Part shown: one piece after another, positions 10,455-23,826 of the stretch
How the letters are laid out: every line of letters begins with the position of its first letter
How positions within the stretch are numbered: the stretch's first letter is position 1
NCBI GenBank assembly: GCA_023374045.1
Contig: CM041779.1
Location: 295,688,167 to 295,752,166 of the forward strand
From: Limonium bicolor
Taxonomy: Eukaryota > Streptophyta > Magnoliopsida > Caryophyllales > Plumbaginaceae
Length of the DNA: 64,000 bases
Reading direction: 5' to 3'
Translations under genes and position numbers: made by a program
The notes under the pieces: model-generated
Told to the model about the DNA's origin: nothing
Databases searched by the model: none
What the model saw: the letters and a program-made list of their open reading frames with translations, nothing else

Positions 10455-12665
10455 TGTTATAACCCGTATAATTCATACCTTAGGTTATATCAGTTGCAAT
10501 GTTTTTCTAAGTTGGATTATTGATTCCTTTGCTATCAGTTGGGACTCCGGTGGTATTCTTTTATTTGCCAAGGGCGAGGAGGTCATTACCCCTGCTATTT
10601 AAGGTAATCAGATTATTGATAATAAGTAAAGGAATTACTTATTATTTTCCTTCTTAATCACTTTTATTCCCGATCAATTCATTCACGTCAGTTCAGTCGT
10701 GAGGAGCGCCTCTCATCGTGTTGAACGACAGTTTTCTCTGCTCTCTCTCTCTCTCTCAATTTCTCACTTGTTGAAACGGTGATGTTCTGCTGCAATCAGA
10801 TTGGAGATCTTCGCTGCTGTGTGTTCCGCCTTCGTTACTCAGGTTTGGATTCTCTGATTGTGTCGGTCGGTGTTGCGTTCTTCCCTCTTCTGTTTCCTGA
10901 TTTTTTTGAAACTTCGAATTGCTGAATTCAGAGACAACGGGGTTGCTGTCGATCTGTGGTTTGCACGGGCTGTGAGCTGTTGCGAATTGTTGGATTCTCT
11001 GCACATTGGGTTCAGGTTCGTGTTGCAGATTAAGGGTTGTGTTGTCTCGGTTTGTCTCTTCCGTTTTTCTGATTTTGGATTATCATTTATGGGAATTCAG
11101 TGGCTGTTCGGTTCGGCCTGGTTGAGGAATTGTTCGTTGCTGTTGTTGCTGCGTTCTGTGGATTTTCTGCACTCTGAACTGAGGTAGGTGGTTACTCGAT
11201 TCGGTTTGGAAGTTCAGCCATGGGGATTGCAACGGTTCTGTTTTGTGTGTGAATTCTGTTTGTGATGTCTGTTTGGTTGCGTTTTGGAATGGTTAAAACC
11301 CCATGGTTTCCTGTTTTAATGTCTGATTTGGTGTGTGTGCTTAATTGGCATTTTTTGATTTGTGTTTTTTTCTGCTCTGTTCGTCTTCTGGAAACTGCAT
11401 TTTTCGCACTGTCCGAACTTCCGTCCGAGCTTTGAAGTTCGGACAGTGCGTTTCTGCCTTTCTGATTTGCGAGTTCGGGGTATGTCCGAACATCTGTCCG
11501 AACATAGATGTTCGGACACACCCTCAGGTTTTCCCTCTGGTTTAAGTTCGACCTGTGTCCGAACTTCGACGTCCGGACACAAGGTCGGACCTTCCGCGTG
11601 TTTTCCCGTAAAACCTGTCCGAACATCCGTCCGAACTTGGATGTTCGGACATGCTGAATTCCTCTATCTGATTTCAACTCGACTTGTGTCCGAACATTGA
11701 TGTCCGGACACAAGTTCGGACTTTGGCTTTCTCTGGTTTCTGAGTCTCGACTTGTGTCCGAACTTCGATGTCCGGACACAAGTTCGGACACCCTCTGTTT
11801 TCAACATAACTTCTTCGTTTGAACTCCGATTTGAGTGCCGTTGTGGCGTTGGTTTCCTTATGATCTGTGCTACTGATTTATGAGTGTTTTGGCATATTTA
11901 AATGCAACTTTGCTTCTGTTTAAGCAACCTTTCTGTTTTGGGACATTGCACTTTGTTTCTGAGCCGTGAATGGCTGGGTCGAGCTATTCCGTGGTATACC
12001 ATGTAGACGTCGTTCTGAGTGTGGGTCATTCCCTTTCTGTTCTGTGGGGTTGACGAACCCTTTGGCTCTTTCGAGTCATTTCTGCGTTGCCGAGAGACCT
12101 GGTATGGTCTATGGGTCTTCGACCCTTCTGTGTGTGTGCATTGTGTTTGTCCCCTTTCTGTTTAAGTGCTCTGACTGTTTCTGAAATGGGAACCCTTGTG
12201 TTCCACTCTACTTCTGTTTCTGAAAGCTTCTGACTATCTGAGAATTGTGCATAAGATGTTTATCTTCTCTTCTTCTGATTTCAATTGTTTTGAGCGACCT
12301 TGCTGATGACGGTCGCTGCTTACTGGGCATAGTTGTGTGCTCATTCCCCTACTTCTAACATTTTTGCAGATTGATCAGCGAGGATCATCTTGAGTTCTGG
12401 AGCTGTAGTGTTTAGCTCATTTGACTGTTTAAACTTTTGTTATGACGTTGTAGCCTTCGGGCCTTCCTCTGTTTTGAGTTTCTGAATTCGGATATGTATT
12501 TGGAATCCGTTTACTTCCGCTGTATTTGAATACTTTGGTTTGCAATGTTAAGTGAACTCTGTTTTGGGCCTTTATTGCTTTTGATCGTTTAGAGCCTTGC
12601 GTTATTGGTAGTAATACGCGGCGTGTAATACCCTTAACTCTTAGGCCGGTTTTAGGGGTGTTACA
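10455..12665 (+). repeat. 3' LTR of element C
   Basis: 2211 bp, TGTTATAACCCG to GGGGTGTTACA, followed by the GTATA duplication. It aligns with 3633-5851 throughout, with scattered indels. Its hairpin array is at 11405-11790. Confidence 0.93.
11405..11790. repeat. Hairpin array in 3' LTR of C (six units)
   Basis: Same array as at 4592-4971. Here the first unit keeps a perfect 17-bp inverted repeat (CGCACTGTCCGAACTTC and its complement) around an 11-12 base loop; the 5' LTR copy has lost part of the left arm. Confidence 0.88.
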
Positions 12666-13913
12666 GTATAAATTCTTGCATACATGTTTATACAGTTCTT
12701 GTACAGAGACGTTAGTTACCTTGTTCTGGTTTTCTTCTTCTTTTCTCTTCTTCTAGCTTTGCTCCCTTTCCTTCTCTGTTTGTTTTCTTGTTTTCTTGTT
12801 TTACTCAGACCAAACTTGGACTTCTAAATGGAGTTTGGCAGTGAGATAAAAATGCCAACCGGTTAGAAAACGAGACATAGGTTCACGGCTGTTTTGGTTT
12901 TGCATCAGAGAAATGGAACAGATGAAAACCAAAGAAGAGTTTAACTCTTTGCTTTACCTTAAAACATGGTTAGAAGGGAAAATGGGGCTTCAGCTGGTGC
13001 TTTCCACGCTTCAGTCGTTCACACCCACAAAATAAAGTTGTTTGTTTTGAATTTTTGGAAGGTGGGAATCGATCTCCTAAGCAAGGGGATTCTAACGGTA
13101 TATTATTTGTGGCATTTGGAGCTCGTTTGGATGTTCAACAATGGAGGAGAAGGGGGCGGTTTGGGCTAGGTTTCAAAATCGCCATAGCCAGGGAAATGAA
13201 GAAGAGGATTCTGCGCAGAAGAAAAATCGTGGGGGAGTAGGGTATGGTACAGTAGCTTTTTACCTTTAGTTATTTCATTGCCTTGTTAATTGTTTTGTCT
13301 TTTGTGTATAAGGAGAGAGTTAATAGGGTGTGAGAGAGAGCAATAAATCGGCCCACTCACAGCCCATACAGGTTTTGAGTTTTTATTTTTCAAAAGGGGA
13401 CACAACAACTTGGGTTTATTACACTCTCACCCCACAACCTACCGTTTTTGACGGTTTTACTAACCGGTACCCGTTTTTCAGAATTTTCTTGTTTAATTAA
13501 TTTTGTTGGCTCTAGACCTTCATTAATATTTATTAATGACTATTTAATTAATTATAATTATTACGAGTCTATTTAACCCGTTTAAAGTCACGTTTTCCCG
13601 GTTGCCTCGAAAAACGCGCTTTAATGTTCATTAGTGTTTTTAATCCATTTTAAGGATCGGTTTTCTTCGGGATTTGTTCCCTAATATTTATTTAGACTTA
13701 ATTAAGCCTTTAGAATCCTTATATTACGCTAACCGAGGTCTTATACCTCCTATGGTTGTTTAACGCTTATTTAGCGTTTTACGCTTTTTAAGCGTTTCTT
13801 TATTTCTTTTGGATTTATTTTTCCTTACCAATATTACTTAATCATTATTAGGCTCTTAAATACCCATTAGGATAATTTAATCGCCATATTTAAGGTCGGG
13901 GTATTTCAATACC

Positions 13914-14143
13914 AAGCAAAATTAATTGTGAGTAGAGGAGCAGCCTAATATTAGTTAACAAAAGCCAAAATACGAGGTTTACAAGCGAAAGGGGTGAACA
14001 ATGTTTGGTGCTGCCCAAGTTTTTATCCCCGTAAAAGCAAGGGTAATAATGTCCAATGTGGGAGTAAGCAAACGAAGAAGCGAAGCTGCTGAACGAACGC
14101 CTCCAAAACCCTCCCAATTAAAAGCGGACAAAGCGCCCAAACA
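13914..14143. other. Host remnant between solo LTR D and hAT element E
   Basis: About 230 bp of non-repetitive host sequence between two insertions. A minus-strand frame (13979-14173) passes through the hAT junction and so is not a native frame over its full length. I recognise no gene. Confidence 0.4.
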
Positions 14144-14151
14144 GATATAAG
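14144..14151. repeat. 8-bp target site duplication of hAT element E (left)
   Basis: GATATAAG; the perfect second copy is at 45849-45856. Eight bases is the hallmark of hAT-superfamily insertion. Confidence 0.9.
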
Positions 14152-15002
14152 TAGACCTGGAAATTTGGGTCACTGGCCCAACCCATTTAAAATATCATCA
14201 ACTGAACCCAAACCAAAAATTGATGGGTCAGAAAATCATGACCCCAACCTAACCCGTTTAAAATCCTTTAACCCTAACCAACCCACACAACCCATTTTTA
14301 AGCATACAATAATTTTGAGGGATTAGGTGTGAAATTATAAATAAATCAAAAACATCCAGTGCTAGCTGACACACTAATTTGGATGAAACAAAAGGAAGAT
14401 AAGTAATCTTACTTGATCGACCTATTTTTAAACGAATTCCATGTTATGCAAAGAATGTAAAAGTACTGCACCAATTTTCCATGAACAGAATAACACGTAT
14501 TTTTTCCATAAGTTTATATCTATCAATTTGAGCCTAAAACTCTACCACTGTTGGGGAGGAATCCTAGTGCCCTTAATACAAAGGGGAACGAAAATGAAAA
14601 TCTTCATTATGCATTAGAGAAATATACTAAAGACAAATCTTCTAAAGTTTGAAATAATTTATAAACTAAGAGCTCAAAGCCTCAAACTATGACTGATAGT
14701 TTTAAAAAACTACACCTGTTTAAATTGAGTGCTCATCCCTGATAAACGTACAATCACAATCACTTAATCATTACTAACAGTTGAGAAACTTTTATGCAGC
14801 ATGCTATTCGCATTGTTGGCTTCAGAATTCACTAAGAGATCTATAATCAAGACCCTACTTATAAAAAATACATATCACCTACTTTTGTTCACCCTTCTAG
14901 ATAACCTAAACAGACCTATGTTCTCAAGAACAACTATGGCGGTGAGAATAAGAAAAACAAACCTTGGCAGAGATGAAGAGAGACATAGACATGAACAACG
15001 AC

Positions 15003-15007
15003 GTAGA
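15003..15007. repeat. Target site duplication of element A (left)
   Basis: GTAGA on the left, GTATA on the right (45411-45415); one mismatch out of five. Confidence 0.75.
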
Positions 15008-18000
15008 TGTAACACCCCAACCCGAAATCCAATAACCTGTACGGCGATCACTCCCAAATAAAATACAACTGCAGCGGAAATAAATACAACAACCGGGCGG
15101 TATTACAATGCCGTTGGCCACCCTTGTGGCCAACAAGGCTAACTCCAAATACAATCTCCAAAAGTCACGGTCTGAATACGAATACAATCCGAGATACTAG
15201 GAATCAAACTCAAATGAAAAATACTTAAGTAAAACAAATAACTAGTAGGAGACTCCCATAGCTTGAATCTACCCCACCTACACTCGGTGTGGTAATCTTC
15301 TCAACTTCAGGTACCTGAAAAATGGGGGTGCCCCCAAAGGGGCTCAGTAAACATTGCTGGTATGGAAAACGTGTAGCCCATCGGCTACCGGGCCACACCA
15401 ACTACTCTGTCGAATACATGTAGTTCATTTTTGTAAAGCTGTAAACAAACATAGTATGATAATAACAAGAATCCATACAAGGACAACGATGTCACATAAA
15501 ACAAGACTTCAGAAGGTCAAGTTAGATGAACTGTAATCATTTGATAATAGTCGGGTCCGCACGATGGGACTGACAGGTGTAAAGAGTATGTCAATACAAC
15601 GAAGGTATAGTGACCTCGTTAAAAGAAAGGTGGGTAGTTAGTCCACATAAAATGATGTAGTTAACTCCTGTACTTGGAAGAGGTGGGAATCGAACCCTCG
15701 AGAGGAATGAAGTCTTCCCCTCCACTTGAACTATTCCGGTACGCAGCCGGCGAGTGACATAGTGCACCCCGAACTCTAGAACTGTTCCGGTACGCAGCCG
15801 GTGAGTGACATAGTGCACCCAGAACTCCCGTCACGACGTAAATTGATTAGGAGACGACCTGAGATAGGTACAACTCCCGTAGCATGCATGGCCAGATCCA
15901 ACTGGGCTCCTCGTTCTCGTAGTATGGAATTGTTAGGTGTCAAACAAGGGCATTAATCAAGAATGAAATGTGTACTGTCAGTTATCATGTTTAGGATAAC
16001 GACGTTTGTTATAAAGTGAAGTTAGTGAGAGACTTGAGTACAAGTTCTCAGTATAATAAAGCGCAGGTATTTAATCCACTGGTATAGTAGTGTTTGTATG
16101 CGTGGGACATACACGTCGTAGTTAGCATCATTCACGCACATAAAATAATACAACAATGCACACGAGTAAAACAACATTTTACATTAATTATCTTGGTCGT
16201 TATTTCAAACAACAGATAGCACACAAGCCGGTGTAATCCGGTAGAAAACAGGTTGCAAGAATCCCATACCGTTCACCGTAGACTGTACTTGTTTAATTCC
16301 CGGTCAACGTCTGGTCAAAAAGTCCTAGAATAGGATTAACTGAGAGGGTTAATTTATGTTACCCTTATATAATAGTCTTATTGGATCATTCAACAAATTT
16401 CGTATTTGTTATTTCATGTGAGGTTTATTCTTTTAATTACCTCATGCTTTCATGTACTTCTTATTTGTTACTCCTTTTATTTATTTATAAATCCTTTAAT
16501 GTACATGTAAGTATTTATTTATTCATGTACTATGTTTGTTGTTTATTTTGATTGTCTAGGTGACATAACAACTTATAATTCCTTAACTATATTTATATGT
16601 CATACATGGACATAAATTCTTATAGTTTTTATTATACCTCCTTTAAGGCTTTAACCATATTATAATATTGGTTACCTTTAATTTCCTTATAACTATAGTA
16701 ATAGTTTCATCTTCATAATTCCTTTAATCAAAATCTTTCTTCTAATTCCTCCAAATATCCATAGGACCTATATTTATTTAAATCTAAATTTTACCCTTAT
16801 ATTTCGGTTATTTACAAAACAACCACATTAATTCATAAACTTTATTTTTAAATTCTAATCTCATATATACATAGTTTTAATTCCTTATTTAATTAAATCA
16901 CAAAACTACCATTAATATTTTGGTATATACTTTTAAATATTGCAACTTTTGAAAATTACAACTTAGCCCCTCCAATTCTCGGCCTATATATATATTTCTT
17001 ATAATTGCAATTTAGCCACAAAATCTTATAATCTTTACATAATGCCTTATAAACTATAGTTTTAATTTTAATTCTCCATAAATGCCGAATATATATATAA
17101 ATTCTTAAATTACCAAACTAACCCCAAAGTAATTCGGCTTTGTCATTTATTTTTCCTTAATTACATTTTTATCCCAAAACTTTATAATAGTTTCTTAATA
17201 ACTTATAAACTATAGTCTAAATATTAATTCCTCAAAATTTCGAAGGTGAACCTAATAAATCTCTTAATTATGAATTCGCCCACTAATAAGTTCCAAACTT
17301 TCATAACAACTTTTATAAATTACATAATAGCCCAAAACTTTATAAAATGTTATTTTAACACTTGTTTAAATTATCTAAAATTCATAAACTTAATTCCTAA
17401 CCTTATATTATATTATAATTACACCAAACAGACCCTTAACTCTCGGTTTTCACATTAAACTCACCAAACTTTGTAAAAATTACATTTAAGCCACATAACT
17501 TAATTAATTAGCCATTTAAGCTCTAATAAAATATTTTTAACTCACCAAACTTTATAGTATAAGTTTATATACATAAGTAGCTCATAAAAATCTATTTTTC
17601 ACTTAGACAATTCGGCCATAATTAAATAGCTACCATATAGTATATAAAAGTGGATTTATATGTCATAATAAATATACATAAATTCATATGAGTCATATAA
17701 CTCATGTAAAAATTATTGTAATGTCTTATATGATTCTTAGCTCAAAATAAAGTATTTTTGCCCTGACATTTCGGCTTGAATTTATATGTAACATAAATAA
17801 ATTTGTGACACAAAATGTGTCTTAAGGTAAATATTTTCCATATATGTTATAGATTATATTTTGGCATATAATACCATATAGTTTCGGTTTTAATTAACCT
17901 AGGAGATGTACATAATTTTTGTATAATTTTTAGAAGCTTAACAAAGCTTATAACATAAAGATTTACTTAGTAAACTTACTTCTTAACAAAGGTGGTTAAG

Positions 18001-19872
18001 TGCTTGAACTCTTCTTGAATCTCCAAGCTTTCTCCAATGAAATTTTGATGCTCCACTTCGGTTATATGCAAGTGGTGAAGGAGTTTAGGAGTTAGATCTT
18101 CAATAAGATCTTAAGTAGATTTGTAAGTAGTTTTACAAGAATTTACCTTAAGCTTTTCTCCTTATAATTTCGGCTCACTTAAGGTGGATGAAGAACAAGT
18201 TTTCCTTCATGAAAATAAGAAGAAGAAAAGAGCCTTAGAAGAGATAGAAATCGGTTACACAATAAAATGTGCTTTAAGGATTTTCAAGCTTGAAAACTAC
18301 CTTAAGATAACCTTGAGATGCTCCTTGGTTTAATGTTGGTTTGGACAACCTCCTTGGAACAATAGTTGATGCCGAAATGCTATGGTGTGCTAGGAAGAGT
18401 TTTGCTTCAAGGCTTGACAAGAAATGCTAGGAAATTACCTTAAAGATGAAGATAGAAGTTAAAACTCCATTAATGGACTTAAGAGCTTCAAAGGAAGAAG
18501 ATGAAGCAAGAAGAGAGAGGAGAGAGCCTTACCAATTCATGAATGAAGTGTGCAAGGGGAAGAATGAGACTAAGCTCACGTAAGAAGAGAATGCAATTTG
18601 GAATTTGATTTTTGTTTTGTTAATTTTTAATGTCATTTGATCATTCTTTCCTTTAGTTTATTCCATGAGTTATTGGCTCAATAAATGCCCCTCTTTCCAG
18701 CATGTGTTCGGCCATAATGCAAGACAAGGCAAGGTGGAGGGAAATAATTGTGAGCTAAGAGACAAGGTAAGAAAAGTAAGGTTTATTCTTTTGATTTTTC
18801 AATGTTTGTAACTTGTCTTCTTCTTCCTTGTAGGTGCACGATTTCAAGGCCAAATGGAGCTCATCAATCGGCATTTAGGAGCTAAGAACAAGCTAGGAAG
18901 GTCACTTGAAGTTTAAGAAATGAAAAAGGTGGAATCTAGATCTACTTTTTGCCTTTTTCATTTTGTTTTTGTCTAGCCAACATGGCCTTGTTCCCTTGCA
19001 TAATTTCGACAGCTTGTGGTCATAGAGACCTATATTTCTTTGCCATTAAGTATTATAGCACATGGGAAGATGAGTCACCATGTTTTATGCCTTTTAAAAT
19101 TTTAATGTAAGTTTTATACTAGTTTTTGCACATAAAATCGGCCCCTATAGAGCACCTTGTTTGACACTGTCATTAATTGATTTAGAGGGTCATTTTAGCC
19201 CTATTTAAGATTCTTAATTCGTGGCATGTCAAAAACTACAAGGTAATTGCGTAAAACGCGTTTTTGTGACACCCGAAGGTGTGTTTTTGTGCTCTAAGGA
19301 TTTGTAAAATAAATTGTCTTTATGAGTTCCAAGTGTTTATAAACACTTATTATAGTAAATAAACATATATTAAGATGTTACATTGAGTTATATGGGGTTA
19401 CATCAACCCGTGACATAATTTACGGGCCATCGGGACACTCCCGGGCAAAAAGGAGCGCTAAGAAATCCTGTGGTTTTTGTTGAATTTTGAGAAACCACTT
19501 CGTGGGTTCTCTTTAGAATGGTTAATAATGATGTTAGGAACTCTAATAATTAATTTTATAGGAGTTCGTGCCACCTCGGCCCCTCCGGGCTTTTCGTGCT
19601 TTAAGGGGCGTGCGTGAGCACTCCCGAGCATTTTGCGTTTTTGACTGAATATAGCCTAGGGAATATGTTTATATTCATATAATGAGTGTATGACCATTTG
19701 GTTTGAGTTTTAGAAGGTCATACAAGGTCATGCTTGATCACATGTTTCTAAGGACTATTTTTACGCAACGTTTTCATGCATGGGTTTGCATGCGTACGTG
19801 AAATGATTTATATTTGGATTATACTCCATTAAATAATGGTTTTATAATATTAATTAGATTTGGGGTATTTCA
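15008..19872 (-). repeat. 3' LTR of element A (left copy)
   Basis: 4865 bp, TGTAACACCCC to GGGGTATTTCA on the plus strand (read in reverse by the element). AT-rich. A tandem pair of about 60-bp repeats lies at about 15730-15825, each with GGTACGCAGCCGG and GTGACATAGTGCACC. No GC-rich hairpin array like those of B, C and D was seen. The small frames inside it are not supported as genes. Confidence 0.93.
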
Positions 19873-19890
19873 ATCTACCCCCCTTAAAAA
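19873..19890 (-). other. Polypurine tract of element A
   Basis: Read on the minus strand, an AAGGGGGGTAGAT-type tract directly precedes the TGAAATACCCC end of the 3' LTR. Confidence 0.85.
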
Positions 19891-20267
19891 AGGACTTTGC
19901 CCCGAAGTCTCATATCTAAATTTATAAGGTTGTGGGGAATCAAGTTCCGTTAGGTATCCACAACTCAATCTTGTTTTTAGGGATCAAGTCCCAAGTCTCT
20001 ATATTCCTAAGTTCACAGTGTACATCAAACACAACAGGAATACTTTGAAACAATGTAGTGTAATGTAATAACACAATCACATTTCATATCAAATAGTGCA
20101 GCGTAGTGCACATAAACTTTCCATTGTAGTGTAACGAAGTACACATCAGCAAGTGGAAGTACAAAGTGCATTCAAATATGGTGTTTCACAAGAACACATA
20201 CAAGACAAGGTGTCATAGGAATACACAGAAGTGCAACAAGATGCATAACAAACTCACAATGAAAAAG

Positions 20268-20320
20268 GCTCTACCCCCCCCCCCCCCAAAAAAAAGAGGG
20301 GTACGCCCCCGTACCCTAGA
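20268..20320 (-). other. Second PPT-like tract of element A
   Basis: Just downstream of the pol stop codon, a 14-base C run plus an 8-base A run (plus strand) precede GGGGTACGCCCC. On the element's strand this is a second purine tract with the same GGGGTAGA core as the PPT at the LTR. Element B has the equivalent at 31481-31518. Confidence 0.6.
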
Positions 20321-20329
20321 CTAAAGTGC

Positions 20330-23300
20330 CTAGTCGGTAAATAATGAGGGAAACTTCGCTCGCATATCCGCTTCTAGTTCCCATGTGGCCTCCTCAACAT
20401 CATGCTTCGACCAAAGAACCTTTACGAGGCTCACAGACTTGTTTCGAGTCTCTCGTGTCTTTCTATCTAAGATTCGTTGCGGTGTTTCCACGTAGCGCAT
20501 TGTTGGTTCTAATGAGAGTGTCTCTGGTTGTAGAACATGAGAAGGATGAGGCATGTATTTCTTAAGCTGAGACACGTGAAAAACATTGTGTACTTTGCCC
20601 AACTCTGCTGGCAAATCAAGTTGATATGCCACAAGGCCCACCCGCTCTGTGATAGCGTAGGGTCCTACAAATTTCGGGCTTAGCTTGCCCTTCTGTCCAA
20701 ATCTGAATACACCCTTCATGGGTGAAACTCGTAGAAATACCTGGTCACCAACCGAGAACTCAAGGTCTCGTCGCCTTTCATCAGCATATGATTTCTGTCT
20801 GTCTTGTGCTGTTTTCATGTTATTTCTGATTTGTTGTACTTCTGTCTGGACTCGCTCCAAGTACTCAGGCCCAATGATGACGGTCTCACTAGACTCGTCC
20901 CAGCACAATGGTGTGCGACATGGTCTGCCATATAAGGCTTGAAAAGGTGACATCTGTATAGAGGCGTGATAGCTGTTATTGTATGCAAACTCGATGAGAT
21001 GTAATCTATCTATCCAGCTGCCCTGGAAATCCAAGGCACATGCTCGTAGCATGTCCTCTAAGGTCTGAATAGTCCTCTCTAACTGACCATCCGTCTGAGG
21101 ATGAAATGCTGTGCTAAGCTGTAATTCAGTGCCAAGTGCTTCGCGAGTAGCTCGCCAATACCGTGAAAGAAATCTAGTATCCCGATCTGAAACAATAGTC
21201 TTTGGTACTCCATGATGTCTGATAATCTCCTTCTCAAATAGTTCTGCCAACTTTGGCACTTTCCAAGTGTCTTTCATCGGAATAAACCTAGCAACCTTAG
21301 TCAGTCGATCAACAACAACCCATATCATATTCAGTCCTCCTCTCGTAGGTGGTAGTCCCACCACGAAGTCCATAGAGATATCATAAAACTTCCATTCAGG
21401 AACTGGCATAGACTGTACCATACCTCCTGGTCGTCTATGTTCGAATTTCACTTTCTGACAAGTGAGACATCGAATCACATATTCTGTCACGTCGCCCTTC
21501 ATACCACTCCACCAGAAATACCTCTTTAGATCTTTGTACATCTTAGAAGCTCCTGGATGGACAGATGTGGCAGAAGTGTGGGACTCTCGAAGAATATGCT
21601 CTTTTATATCAGTGCTGTCTCTGGGAATACATAATCTGCCCCTTAATCTGATCAACCCATCGTCGTGTAGCTGAAACTCATACTTCCCACCTTCAAATGT
21701 ACCGTCAGACAGCTTCTGACTGATCTCCATCATTCGCTGATCATTCTGCTGTGCGCTACGTATGTCGTCTATAAGACTCGAGCTAGCCACAATGGCATTT
21801 AAGGAATGTGCTCGTCGACTCAATGCGTCTGCTACAACATTAGATTTCCCTTCTTTGTACTGCAAATCAATGTCATAATCCTTGAAATTCAACCATCTTC
21901 TCGTCTCATGTTTAACTCCTTCTGGGTGAATACATATTTCAAACTTTTATAATCCGAGTATACGGTCATCTGGACACCATACAGGTAGTGGCGCCAGATC
22001 TTCAATGCAAAAACAATTGCTCCAAGCTCCAAATCATGTGTAGGGTAATTCTATTCATGTTTCTTCAGCTGTCGGGAAGCGTAGGCTACTACCTTCCCAT
22101 TCTGCATGAGTACACACCCTAATCCCCTGCCTGATGCATCACAGTAAACTTCATAACCCTCTGTGCCTTCAGGTATAGTCAAAACTGGTGCTGATGTCAA
22201 AGCATTCTTCAAATACTGGAATGAGGTCTCACATTCTGTAGTCCATGTGAATGGTGCGTCCTTCTTCATTAAACTGGTCATAGGTTTTGCTATTTTGGAG
22301 AAGTCTCTGACAAACCTCCTGTAGTAACCTGCTAACCCAAGGAAACTCCTGATCAGTCACTGTCTTTGGCCTAGGCCAGGTGCGAACTGCTTCTTTTTGC
22401 TGGATCCACTGCGATCCCAGCGTCAGAGATAACATGTCCTAGAAAGGAAACTCTGTCTAACCAAAACTCACATTTGGAGAACTTAGCATAAAGCTGGTTC
22501 TCCCTTAAGATCTCAAGTACATGTCGGAGGTGACTCTCATGCTCTTCCTTAGACTTTGAATAAATTAGGATGTCATCGATGAATACAACCACGGTCTTAT
22601 CCAGCTGCTCTCTGAATAATCTGTTCATTAAATCCATGAAACTGCTGGTGCATTTGACAAGCCAAAAGGCATAACTGTAAACTCATAGTGGCCGTATCGT
22701 GTTCTGAACGCTGTCTTTTCTATGTCTTGCTCCCTGATAGGTATCTGATGGTATCCTGATCTCAAATCGATCTTCGAAAACACCTTTGCTCCTCTCAACT
22801 GATCAAACAAATCGTCAATTCGTGGTAGTGGATATTTGTTCTTCACTGACACTGCATTAAGCTCTCTGTAATCGATACATAACCGAAGGCTTCCATCCTT
22901 CTTCTTCACAAAAAGAACTGGTGCTCCCCAAGGAGATACGCTAGGTCGTATGTATCCCTTGTCCAACAAATCCTTCAACTGTTCTTCAACTCAGCCATCT
23001 CTGCTGGTGCCATACGGTACGGTGCCTTAGCTATGGGACCGGTACCTGGTAGTAATTCAATGGAGAACTCTACCTCTCTGGGTGGCGGTAAGCCTGGAAG
23101 TTCCTTTGGAAAAATATCTGGAAATTCTGACACCACTGGCATATCTGGATCAAAATCAGGGTCGTGCTCTACATCCTGAACATAGCATAAGTATACTTCC
23201 TTCTGCTTCCTGACGTGTTTGTACATGGACATAGCAGATATCACTTTTATTGATGGTGCTCTAGGGCTCTGGCGGTAAGATACTGTCACTCCTGATGGGC

Positions 23301-23697
23301 TCTTAAGTAACAGTCTGCGCTCTGCACAAAGAATGCGGCCTCTATGCCGCCCCAACCAGTCCATCCCGGCTATAACGTCGAATCCTAGACCTCTGAACTC
23401 AATAAGGTCAATGGGAAATTCCTCCTCCTTAATACGGATAGTGGCTCCTCTAAAAGACGAGTGCAACTGATCTTCTCCTTAGACGGGAGTGCCACCTTAA
23501 AATCAGGTAACTCTACAGCGTCTAGCCCCAACTTCCCCGCAAGCGAAGGCGAAACGAAAGTATGTGAGGCTCCGGAGTCGAACAATACTAATGCAGCCAC
23601 TCCATTGATAGGAAAGGTACCAGTGAGGATCGCGCGCCCTTGCTGGCCTCCTCCTCAGTAAGTATACTTAAGGCACCTTCCGTCTCCTTAGCACAAC
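20330..23697 (-). pseudogene. Pol of element A (protease, RT, RNase H, integrase), frame-broken
   Basis: Protease motif [10 protein letters not shown] near 23573-23550. RT carries [18 protein letters not shown] and FIDDILIYS (about 22590-22560). RNase H carries [13 protein letters not shown]. Integrase is open in one long frame, 21892-20330, with [23 protein letters not shown] and DGQLERTIQ supplying the D, D, E residues, and it ends in a chromodomain-like tail. The frame changes near 23660, 22975, 22630, 22280 and 21890, so no single polyprotein can be made. The upstream edge 23697 is a proposed splice acceptor (TTGTTAG before GTTGTGC) whose phase fits the end of gag exon 3; the AlkB-like frame lies inside that putative intron. 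Confidence 0.88.
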
Positions 23698-23826
23698 CTA
23701 ACAACAGAATCTGGGTAAGTACTTTGCATATGATGGAGGTCGAAAACATTCACTTTCATAACAATAATGCTTCATTGATGAGATGATCTTCTCTCAGTGT
23801 CCAAAACAATTACAACACTAGTACTT

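Larger units (their letters stand above)
3633..12665 (+). mobile_element. Ty3/gypsy LTR retrotransposon C, complete but frame-broken
   Basis: A 9.03-kb element in plus orientation: LTR, PBS, gag, protease, reverse transcriptase, RNase H, integrase, chromodomain-like C-terminus, PPT, LTR. The order RT-RNaseH-integrase places it in Ty3/gypsy. The C-terminal tail (VKVQW...ATWELEDEL) suggests a chromovirus, possibly the Tekay/Del group; this clade call is inference. It is flanked by a perfect GTATA duplication and sits inside solo LTR D. Frames break around 7065, 7105, 8510, 8585 and in integrase, so this copy is not coding-competent as read. There is no AlkB-like segment, unlike A and B. Confidence 0.93.
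415..13908 (-). mobile_element. Solo LTR of a Ty3/gypsy family (D), split by element C
   Basis: The left end begins TGTAACACCCC and the right end finishes GGGGTATTTCA, the same termini as the LTRs of elements A and B, so it is read in minus orientation. A perfect 5-bp duplication, ATACC, flanks it (410-414 and 13909-13913). No primer-binding site, gag or pol of its own is present, so this is a solo LTR left by recombination between two LTRs. Without the nested element C it measures 3218 + 1238 bp, about 4.46 kb. The first 200 bp still resemble the start of the B LTR (shared GCAGCGG, CCACCCACGTG and CCGGTCTGATG blocks). It holds a TACA microsatellite (about 966-997) and two hairpin arrays listed separately. 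The small open frames inside it have no coding character. Confidence 0.88.

Noticed and set aside
13979..14173. Minus-strand ORF with hydrophobic segments left of hAT element E
   Set aside because: It reads through the hAT junction into the transposon, so the full frame is not native; no family recognised.
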